A stretch of 64,000 nt of DNA from Desulfovibrio litoralis DSM 11393 (GTDB taxonomy: Bacteria > Desulfobacterota > Desulfovibrionia > Desulfovibrionales > Desulfovibrionaceae), in NCBI RefSeq assembly GCF_900143255.1, contig NZ_FRDI01000003.1, forward strand, positions 1 to 64,000. The letters run 5' to 3'. Made by a program: the position numbers and the translations under genes. Of this stretch, positions 7,951 through 14,854 are shown one piece after another (position 1 is the first letter of the stretch; every line of letters starts with the position of its first letter). The notes below the pieces were generated by a model that did no database searches, was not told where the DNA came from, and saw nothing but the letters and a program-made list of their open reading frames with translations.

Positions 7951-8202
7951 ATGAACAATCATCTTTTTCAACAGCTTGGTTTAAAGCAAAATAGGGAACA
8001 TACACAAACTCGCCTAGTATTGGTTGGCTTATCAAATATTGCAAAAGCAGTAGGAGCAGGAGAAGGCACAATTAGACGTTGGATAAAAAACGAAGGTTTT
8101 CCCGCAAAGCGTTATTCCGACGGCATATATCGGGCAGAACCCGAAACAATACGTCATTGGTTTCAACAATATGTCGACAAAGAAAATAATATTCAAAATT
8201 AA
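7951..8202 (+). CDS. small helix-turn-helix DNA-binding protein, cassette gene 3
   Basis: This 83-residue protein carries a MerR/excisionase-like winged HTH: SNIAKAVGAGEGTIRRWIKNEG (about 29-50) followed by FPAKRYSDGIYRAEPETIRHW, the usual turn and wing of helix-turn-helix 17-type proteins. It has no effector domain, so it resembles phage or plasmid regulators and excisionases. An AAGGAG ribosome binding site lies upstream. A GTAC palindrome about 100 bases upstream suggests control by the S24-type repressor. No integrase, portal or other phage structural gene is visible nearby. Confidence 0.75.
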   Translation: MNNHLFQQLGLKQNREHTQTRLVLVGLSNIAKAVGAGEGTIRRWIKNEGFPAKRYSDGIYRAEPETIRHWFQQYVDKENNIQN

Positions 8203-8375
8203 TTTGTTTTATAAAAAATCATTTTTTGCAAACGAAGATAACCATCAAAGAATTATATCTTAATTATCACAAATCCACAGCCCCTTAATCTCGTTGCACA
8301 ATCAAAAAAAGCCTGATATTATTTTAAAACTTTCAAATTATCTTGCAATGCAACTTAAACAAAATATCTTATAAA

Positions 8376-9080
8376 ATGACCTACAGCGAAACTTTTATAA
8401 AAGCTTTTACCTTAATTTTTAGCCTCGAACCCGAAACAGCCTCGGCTATTATAGCCACGTTGTTTAGCTCTTCTTTGGCTATGCTGATTTGTACTTTATT
8501 GGGTTTACCCTTGGGCTTTTTGTTGGGTTTTTATAATTTTAAAGCTAAAAGAACCGTAAAAGCCTTGGTCAATACTTTATTGTCTTTTCCTACCGTTGTA
8601 ACCGGTTTAATTGTATATATGCTTTTATCAAACGCCGGTCCGCTTGCTGCCTTAAATCTTCTTTTTACAGTATACGGAGTCAGTATAGGCTTAGCTATTT
8701 TAGGGTTGCCACTTATAGTTTCTTTAACCGCAAACGCCGTTGAAACTGCCGATTCTCGGCTACGTCTTACAATTTTAACATTAGGGGCAAACCCGACACA
8801 AACCCTTTTTACTTATATTTGGGAGTTACGTTTTAATTTAACTATGGTTCTTATTGCTACCTTCGGAAGGCTCATTTCCGAAGTAGGAATAGCCATGATG
8901 GTCGGTGGAAATATCAAGTGGCACACCCGAACAATGACTACAGCTATCGCCTTGGAAACGGGAAAGGGCGATTTCGCCACGGCTTTGGCACTTGGAATTG
9001 TTTTATTATTCATCGCTCTAATTATCAATATTGCCATATCGCTATTACAACTTAAAGATAAAGAACAAATAAAAATATAA
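8376..9080 (+). CDS. tupB: tungstate/molybdate-type ABC transporter permease
   Basis: This protein of about 234 residues has five or six membrane segments and the binding-protein-dependent permease loop (EVGIAMMVGGNIKWHTRTMTTAIALETGKGD in outline), which closely resembles TupB/WtpB-like tungstate permeases. It would move oxyanion across the inner membrane for W/Mo cofactor synthesis. I chose the ATG at 8376 (MTYSETF); an in-frame TTG at 8343 would add 11 residues but has no better ribosome binding site. The partner binding protein (TupA) and ATPase (TupC) are not in the window; the next gene is an unrelated protease. Confidence 0.82.
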   Translation: MTYSETFIKAFTLIFSLEPETASAIIATLFSSSLAMLICTLLGLPLGFLLGFYNFKAKRTVKALVNTLLSFPTVVTGLIVYMLLSNAGPLAALNLLFTVYGVSIGLAILGLPLIVSLTANAVETADSRLRLTILTLGANPTQTLFTYIWELRFNLTMVLIATFGRLISEVGIAMMVGGNIKWHTRTMTTAIALETGKGDFATALALGIVLLFIALIINIAISLLQLKDKEQIKI

Positions 9081-9109
9081 TTATTATTTTAATAACATAC
9101 GGAGTTACA

Positions 9110-12010
9110 ATGAATACACATGGTTTTGAGCTTATTTTTGAACGCAAAGTTCCTGAAATAAACAGTCTTGCTCGTTTATGGAAACATAAAAAAAGCGGAG
9201 CTGAATTACTCTCTCTACAAAATAGTGATGAAAACAAAGTTTTTGGCGTTACCTTTAGAACACCGCCAAAAGATAGTACCGGAGTACCACATATTTTGGA
9301 ACACTCTGTTTTATGTGGCTCAAAAAAATATCCGGTTAAAGAACCTTTTGTCGAATTGTTAAAAGGTTCTTTACAAACTTTTTTAAACGCTTTTACTTAC
9401 CCCGATAAAACTTGTTATCCTGTTGCTTCTACAAACCTTGCTGATTTTTACAATCTGGTTGATGTATATTTAGACGCTGTTTTTTATCCTCGCATCAGCG
9501 AAGATATTTTTAAACAAGAAGGTTGGCATTTGGAAGTAGACGAAAAAACCAAAGATCTTTCATATAAAGGCGTTGTTTATAACGAAATGAAGGGCGTTTT
9601 TTCTTCTCCTGATAGCTTGCTTTCTCGTCAGGCCCAACAAGCCCTTTTCCCCGATACGCCTTATGGAGTTGAATCTGGCGGAGACCCTGAAAATATTCCC
9701 GACTTAACTTATAAACAATTTAAAGAATTTCACGAAAGTTATTATCACCCAAGTAACGCTCGCTTTTATTTTTGGGGTGATGATAACGAAGATAAACGTT
9801 TGGAACTGCTTGATAATCTTTTAAAAGAATTCAATATTCAAAGCGTTGACTCTCATATTCCGCTACAAAAGCACTTTAAAACGCCTCGTTTAATCGAATC
9901 TTCTTATGCTGTTGAACCAGATAACGCAGACAACAACAAAGCCTTTGTCTCAATGAACTGGCTTTTAGCAAACACTAGCAACTTGGAACTTAATTTTGCC
10001 TTAAGAATGTTAGAACATATTTTGCTCGGCCTGCCCGCTTCTCCTCTCAGAAAAGCCTTGTTGGAATCAGGTTTGGGTGAAGATGTAATTGATGACGGTT
10101 TGGAAACCGAACTGCGTCAACTTTGTTTTTCGGTGGGCTTAAAAGGTATAGATCCAAACAAAGCCTCCGAGGTCGAACTTTTAATTATGGACACCTTAGC
10201 CGAACTCGCCGAAGAAGGAATAAACACACAAGCCATAGAAGCCGCTTTTAATACTATAGAATTTTCTTTGCGAGAAAAAAACACAGGGCGTTTCCCCGTT
10301 GGTTTAGCCGTTATGTTACAAAGCTTAACTAATTGGCTTTATGACCAAGACCCGCTCGCTCCTTTGGAATATGAACAACATCTAAATAAAATCAAACAGA
10401 AACTAAACAGTGATCCTCGTTATTTTGAAGGGCTTATTAAAGAGTATTTTTTAGAAAACAATCATTATGCTACTGTTTTACTCTTGCCTGATACAGAATA
10501 TCTAAAACGTGTTCAGGAAAAAGAAGAAAAACGCTTAAAAAAAATAGCGGAAAAACTTAAAAGCCAAGACCTGGAAAAAGTTGCCAAAGACGCCGAACAC
10601 CTGAAAATACTACAGGAAACACCGGATAACGAAGCCGATCTGGCGAAAATACCAAGATTGAGCGTAGCCGACCTTCCTTTAAAAAACAAAGAAATAGTTA
10701 TTCAATCACAAAACGACAGTAACATAGAGCTTTACTTTCACCCACAACCAAGTTCAGGGATTGTCTACTTAAATATCGCTTTTAAGCTGAACGGCGTTAA
10801 AGCCGAACAAATTCCGCTTTTAACGATTTTAGGGCGGGCTTTAACCGAAATGGGAACAAAAAAACGCTCATTTTTAGACTTTAACCTTGATATAGCTTCA
10901 AAAACAGGCGGAATAAACGCCGGTGCAAGTTTCTTTACCAACTTAAACAACAAAGCACAGCAACCATATTTTATTGTTTCAGGCAAAGCAACTTTAACCC
11001 ATGTTAAAGAACTCTACGCATTAATCGAAGAATTATTAACAGAACCAAACTTCGATGATGCCGAGTTGCTCGGGCGTATGCTCCTTGAAGAAAAAGCCAA
11101 AGAAGAACATTCCTTAATTCCATCAGGACATATCGCTGTTTTAAATAGAGTTAAAGCCGGATTAAGCACTCAAGGCTGGCTTGAAGACCAAGCCTCTGGT
11201 CTTAGCTATCTCTTTAAATTACGTCAGATGACCAACAATAACCCAACTAGCTTAGTCAATAGCTTAAAAGAATTATTACAAACTATCTTAAAAACACCGG
11301 GAATGGCGATAAACATCACCGCCGAAGCAGAACAAAAAGACAAACTTACAACAATCACAAGAGAGTTTATTGCCAACCTGCCAAAAACAAAGCAAAACTT
11401 GACGCTCGACAACTGGACAAGTGAACAGCTTCCGACTCAAGAAGCCCTGCTTGTTCCGGCTCAGGTAAATTATGTTGCCAAAGGTTTTGATTTATTTAAA
11501 CTGGGCTATAAATATCACGGTTCAATGCAGGTTATTCTTAAACACCTGCGTACTTCATGGCTTTGGGAAAAAGTCAGGGTGCAAGGCGGTGCTTACGGTG
11601 CGTTTTGTACTTTTGACAGGGCTAACGGAGTTTTTGCTCAGGCCTCATATAGAGACCCTAACGTACCGAATACAATAAACGTTTTTGATGCATCAGCGGA
11701 ATATTTAGCAAGCTTAAAACTTAGCCAAGACGATTTGGCAAAGAGTATTATTGGTGCAATTGGCGAACTTGATACTTATCTTTTGCCCGATGCCAAAGGT
11801 TACAGCTCTTTTATCCGCACATTAACAGGCGATAATAACAGTTTAAGACAACAAATGCGTGATGAAATACTCTCTACGACCAGTAAAGACTTTAACGCAT
11901 TAGGCGAAATCATGAAAAGCGTAAAGACAAGTCATACGGTTGCCCTTGGCGGAGAAGAAGTAAAAAAACTTGCCACGGCTCAAAACTGGATTCAAACCAA
12001 GGTCTTATAA
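9110..12010 (+). CDS. M16C zinc metalloprotease (PreP/insulinase-like)
   Basis: This 966-residue peptidase has the inverted zinc motif HILEH (H61, E64, H65) and the distal family block YNEMKGV that supplies the third zinc ligand (about residue 145). The full length matches the M16C group (presequence protease, about 970 residues), with two M16 halves and a coiled linker around 455-500. It has no signal peptide, so it probably degrades peptides in the cytoplasm. The gene starts 29 bases after the permease gene with a GGAG ribosome binding site. It may be co-transcribed with it, but no functional link is evident. It ends in a double terminator. Confidence 0.9.
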   Translation: MNTHGFELIFERKVPEINSLARLWKHKKSGAELLSLQNSDENKVFGVTFRTPPKDSTGVPHILEHSVLCGSKKYPVKEPFVELLKGSLQTFLNAFTYPDKTCYPVASTNLADFYNLVDVYLDAVFYPRISEDIFKQEGWHLEVDEKTKDLSYKGVVYNEMKGVFSSPDSLLSRQAQQALFPDTPYGVESGGDPENIPDLTYKQFKEFHESYYHPSNARFYFWGDDNEDKRLELLDNLLKEFNIQSVDSHIPLQKHFKTPRLIESSYAVEPDNADNNKAFVSMNWLLANTSNLELNFALRMLEHILLGLPASPLRKALLESGLGEDVIDDGLETELRQLCFSVGLKGIDPNKASEVELLIMDTLAELAEEGINTQAIEAAFNTIEFSLREKNTGRFPVGLAVMLQSLTNWLYDQDPLAPLEYEQHLNKIKQKLNSDPRYFEGLIKEYFLENNHYATVLLLPDTEYLKRVQEKEEKRLKKIAEKLKSQDLEKVAKDAEHLKILQETPDNEADLAKIPRLSVADLPLKNKEIVIQSQNDSNIELYFHPQPSSGIVYLNIAFKLNGVKAEQIPLLTILGRALTEMGTKKRSFLDFNLDIASKTGGINAGASFFTNLNNKAQQPYFIVSGKATLTHVKELYALIEELLTEPNFDDAELLGRMLLEEKAKEEHSLIPSGHIAVLNRVKAGLSTQGWLEDQASGLSYLFKLRQMTNNNPTSLVNSLKELLQTILKTPGMAINITAEAEQKDKLTTITREFIANLPKTKQNLTLDNWTSEQLPTQEALLVPAQVNYVAKGFDLFKLGYKYHGSMQVILKHLRTSWLWEKVRVQGGAYGAFCTFDRANGVFAQASYRDPNVPNTINVFDASAEYLASLKLSQDDLAKSIIGAIGELDTYLLPDAKGYSSFIRTLTGDNNSLRQQMRDEILSTTSKDFNALGEIMKSVKTSHTVALGGEEVKKLATAQNWIQTKVL

Positions 12011-12041
12011 ACAAATATAAAACCCCCTTCTAGTAAAATAT

Positions 12042-12066
12042 CCCCCGGCGTAGCCGGGGGTATTCT
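12042..12066 (+). terminator. GC-rich terminator after M16 protease
   Basis: CCCCCGGC (12042-12049) pairs with GCCGGGGG (12053-12060) around a GTA triloop and is followed by TATTCTT. It lies 32 bases after the protease stop. Confidence 0.7.
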
Positions 12067-12070
12067 TATT

Positions 12071-12110
12071 AAAAAAGACATGGAAAAAATAAAAATTCCA
12101 TGTCTTTTTT
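12071..12110. terminator. bidirectional terminator, 15-bp stem
   Basis: AAAAAAGACATGGAA (12071-12085) pairs perfectly with TTCCATGTCTTTTTT (12096-12110) around a 10-base A-rich loop. The A- and T-rich ends give a T-run on both strands, so it can end both the plus-strand protease transcript and the minus-strand HAD phosphatase transcript. Confidence 0.8.
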
Positions 12111-12160
12111 TAATAAAACAACCTCTAACTATCTCAAGGCCTTAAGCTAATTACTTACGG

Positions 12161-12796
12161 CTACTTTATACACTCAACAAACTCTATCAAACCGCTTAAG
12201 TCTTCAGCACAAACTTGGTTTTGAGCTTTAAAGTGTAACCCTCTTCCATAAAAAAGAGTTCCGACTATATTTGCGGCATCAAGGTCAGTTTGGCTGTCTC
12301 CAACCATTAAACAATCTTGAGGCAACAAACCGCTTTGTTTAACAATATTGCCAAGCAAGGTCGCTTTATCGGGCGGAGAACCCAAGACACTAACAAATTT
12401 ATCATAAATGCCTTTATGTTTTAAAACCTGACCAAGCTCATTATGAGGAGCCCCTGAGGCAACATAAAGCGGAATTTTTCCATAAAAATAGTCTAAAACT
12501 TTTTCAAAACCGGGAACAAACTTAGAATTTAAAACTTGAGTTAAGGAAATTTGAGCAAATTCCTCCGCCAAACTATTCAACTCGGCTTGAGTAATTTCTT
12601 GTTTTAAAACTTCTTTAAAAAGCCATTCAAGTTTCTTTAAACGGCTGACTCCTCCGTGTAAATGATGATAGTCTAAAAGAGCCTTTGAGGCTTTTTCGCC
12701 CCAACGTTTTGATAAAATGGCAAAAGCCTCTGTTTTAGCCTCAACGCTTTCTGTTATCACACCATCACAATCAAAGATTATTGCTTTAATGCTCAT
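12161..12796 (-). CDS. HAD-superfamily phosphatase (Gph/beta-PGM-like)
   Basis: This 211-residue HAD hydrolase has motif I DCDGVITES (nucleophile D9, acid/base D11), motif II VASGAPHNEL near 105, a conserved lysine in PPDKATLL near 140 and motif III MVGDSQTDLDAA near 162. A helical cap is inserted after motif I. Substrate cannot be read from the sequence; phosphoglycolate- or sugar-phosphate-type phosphatases are the closest shape. It starts three bases after the stop of the upstream 2-hydroxyacid dehydrogenase gene, so the two form an operon and may act in one pathway. Confidence 0.85.
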   Translation of the reverse strand: MSIKAIIFDCDGVITESVEAKTEAFAILSKRWGEKASKALLDYHHLHGGVSRLKKLEWLFKEVLKQEITQAELNSLAEEFAQISLTQVLNSKFVPGFEKVLDYFYGKIPLYVASGAPHNELGQVLKHKGIYDKFVSVLGSPPDKATLLGNIVKQSGLLPQDCLMVGDSQTDLDAANIVGTLFYGRGLHFKAQNQVCAEDLSGLIEFVECIK

Positions 12797-12799
12797 AAT

Positions 12800-13714
12800 T
12801 TATAAAAGTCCTTGTTCTTTGAGTCCGCTGATTAAATTATTTATGGTTTGATTTTCCATATTAATACGAGTTTCTTTGGCATAAGAACCAACATGCGGCA
12901 ATAAGATTACGTTATTTAACTCGGTCAGAGGCCCTTTATAAGGCTCGGAAGAATAAACATCTAACGCCGCACCGGAGATTTTTCCGTCTTTAAGCTGTTT
13001 ACATAATTCTACTTCGTCGATTAAACCACCACGAGCACAGTTAATTATATAAGCACCTGTTTTAATATGTTTAAACTCGTTAACGCCCAAAACAGGAACG
13101 CCGCTTTTACCCTTAGAACAATGTAAGGTAATGATATCAGACCAAGCAAGCAAGGCATTTAACTCTTTATAAGAACTATCGTCTTTAACAAAAGGATCAT
13201 AAAAAGCAACTTCAACGCCCAAGGGTTTAAACGCCGCTCCAACAGCACGCCCGATTCTGCCATATCCGATAATACCAAGTTTTTTGCCTTCCAAAAGGCT
13301 TCCCATACGCTTTTTCCAAACTCCCGCTCTTAACTCTCTATCCATAAATGAGACTTGTCTAAACAAATCAAGAGCTAAGCCTAAGGTTAATTCAACCACC
13401 GCACGAGTCGGAGCATCAGGCGTACTTTTTACAACAATGCCAAGCTGTTCTGCTTTTTTAATATCTACGCTGTCCATTCCCACACCACAACGCGAGATAA
13501 CTTTAAGCTTTGGCAACGCCTCTAAAACTCTGGCGTTAAGAGGTTCTGTTCCTGCGGCAACCCCAACACAATCTTTTAACAATTCAATAGCTTCATCTTC
13601 GCTAAGTTCGCGACCATGAGGATTTAAAACTATTTTTAAATTGTTATTTTTTAATAATTCCAAAGGCTTATTGTCATATTGGGCAAAAGATGACGTTGTT
13701 ATTCCAACCTGCAT
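12800..13714 (-). CDS. D-isomer-specific 2-hydroxyacid dehydrogenase
   Basis: This 304-residue NAD-dependent enzyme resembles 3-phosphoglycerate dehydrogenase without a regulatory ACT domain. The nucleotide-binding motif is GIIGYGRIGRAVG (about 147-159). The catalytic arginine is in NCARGGLID, and the catalytic histidine is in LLPHVGS near 275; the glutamate lies between them in a YSSEP block. It forms a two-gene operon with a HAD phosphatase (3-base gap), which would fit oxidation of a phosphorylated hydroxyacid followed or preceded by dephosphorylation. The exact substrate is not shown by the sequence. Confidence 0.87.
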   Translation of the reverse strand: MQVGITTSSFAQYDNKPLELLKNNNLKIVLNPHGRELSEDEAIELLKDCVGVAAGTEPLNARVLEALPKLKVISRCGVGMDSVDIKKAEQLGIVVKSTPDAPTRAVVELTLGLALDLFRQVSFMDRELRAGVWKKRMGSLLEGKKLGIIGYGRIGRAVGAAFKPLGVEVAFYDPFVKDDSSYKELNALLAWSDIITLHCSKGKSGVPVLGVNEFKHIKTGAYIINCARGGLIDEVELCKQLKDGKISGAALDVYSSEPYKGPLTELNNVILLPHVGSYAKETRINMENQTINNLISGLKEQGLL

Positions 13715-13999
13715 AAAAAAACTCCATATTTTTATTTAATAAAAATCATGATTCTAATCAAAACTAAAAAAATAATTTTATATCATCAACTTGTTTTAAT
13801 AGTTAATATTAGCGAATTGCACACGACTTAGCAAGTTTAAAAAAAATAACTGTCTCTAAAAGTCAAACCAACAACTAAGCATTTATATAAAGACATAAAT
13901 ACATTTTAAATTGCTAAAAAAAATATTTTATACTATAATTATGAATATTTTGGATATTTATATTAACTTAATTTGAGACTAAGATACTAAGGATATAAA
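13715..13999. promoter_or_regulatory. divergent intergenic region
   Basis: This 285-base AT-rich gap separates the minus-strand dehydrogenase from the plus-strand solute-binding protein gene and should hold both promoters. An AAGGAT ribosome binding site precedes the ATG at 14000. I see no RNA gene or strong palindrome. Confidence 0.4.
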
Positions 14000-14755
14000 A
14001 TGTATAAATCACTTTTAGTGTTATCACTTGTTTTTTGCTTTATTTTACCTGCCAATGCGGAACAAGAAAAAATCTGGCGTATAGGTATTGATTCTCCTTA
14101 TCCTCCTTTTGCATATGAAGATGAAGAAACAGGAAAGCTGACGGGCTTTGACGTTGATATTGCTAACGCTCTTTGCCAGCAAATGAATATAAAATGTGAT
14201 ATCCAAGTCATTCCCTTTGACAATATTTTACCGAAGCTAAAAGACGACACTCTTGATATTGCCGTAGCAGGTCTGGGAACAACCCCGGAGCGTTTAAAAT
14301 CAGCTTTGTTTACAGATAGATATTATCGCTCATACAGCATTTTTATCGGAAAACAAAAGACTATAACAATCTCAGCTGAAAACCTAAAAGGTAAAAAAAT
14401 CGGAGTTCAAATAGATAGCCTTCAGGAAGAATACATTAAAGAAAACTATAAAGACGTTGTTGAAATCATCAGAATGAACAGCATCATCGACTTAATTCAT
14501 GCAGTACAAGAGTCAAAAATAGACCTTGCCTTTGTCGATGGTCTTCCGGGCTATTCCATACTTAAAACAGAAGACGGAAGTGGCTTATCTGTTGTCGGCG
14601 GGGCGATAGAACTAATAACAGGCGACTCTTTAATCGCCGTCAATAAAAGACACCCCGAGATGGTAGAAAAAATTAATCAGGCAATTCAAGCCTTAAGGCA
14701 AAACGGCGAATATGACAAAATTAACAGAAAGTATTTTGACTTTAATATTTACTAA
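14000..14755 (+). CDS. family-3 periplasmic solute-binding protein
   Basis: This 251-residue protein has a Sec signal peptide (about 1-20, ending PANA) and the SBP family-3 fold used by amino-acid ABC importers, beginning WRIGIDSPYPPFAYEDEETGKLTGFDVDIANAL in outline. The signature block LKDDTLDIAVAGLGTTPERLKSA fits the family. No permease or ATPase follows. Instead a large hybrid histidine kinase with a periplasmic domain starts 99 bases downstream, so this protein may act as its periplasmic ligand sensor rather than as a transporter part. That partnership is inference from order. Confidence 0.87.
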   Translation: MYKSLLVLSLVFCFILPANAEQEKIWRIGIDSPYPPFAYEDEETGKLTGFDVDIANALCQQMNIKCDIQVIPFDNILPKLKDDTLDIAVAGLGTTPERLKSALFTDRYYRSYSIFIGKQKTITISAENLKGKKIGVQIDSLQEEYIKENYKDVVEIIRMNSIIDLIHAVQESKIDLAFVDGLPGYSILKTEDGSGLSVVGGAIELITGDSLIAVNKRHPEMVEKINQAIQALRQNGEYDKINRKYFDFNIY

Positions 14756-14785
14756 CAGCTTAAAATAAATTTTAATACAAAACTC

Positions 14786-14821
14786 ATTAAATACAGTACA
14801 ATATTTTTGGCTGTATTTAAT
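14786..14821 (+). terminator. hairpin between binding protein and kinase genes
   Basis: ATTAAATACAG (14786-14796) pairs perfectly with CTGTATTTAAT (14811-14821) around a 14-base loop and is followed by TTATTTC. It may partly terminate the transcript so that the binding protein is made in excess over the kinase. Confidence 0.5.
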
Positions 14822-14854
14822 TTATTTCAATAAGTTATTTAGGATATTAATATT

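Noticed and set aside
13284-13619. 111-codon open frame on the plus strand
   Set aside because: It is a shadow of the 2-hydroxyacid dehydrogenase gene, whose motifs are unambiguous on the minus strand.
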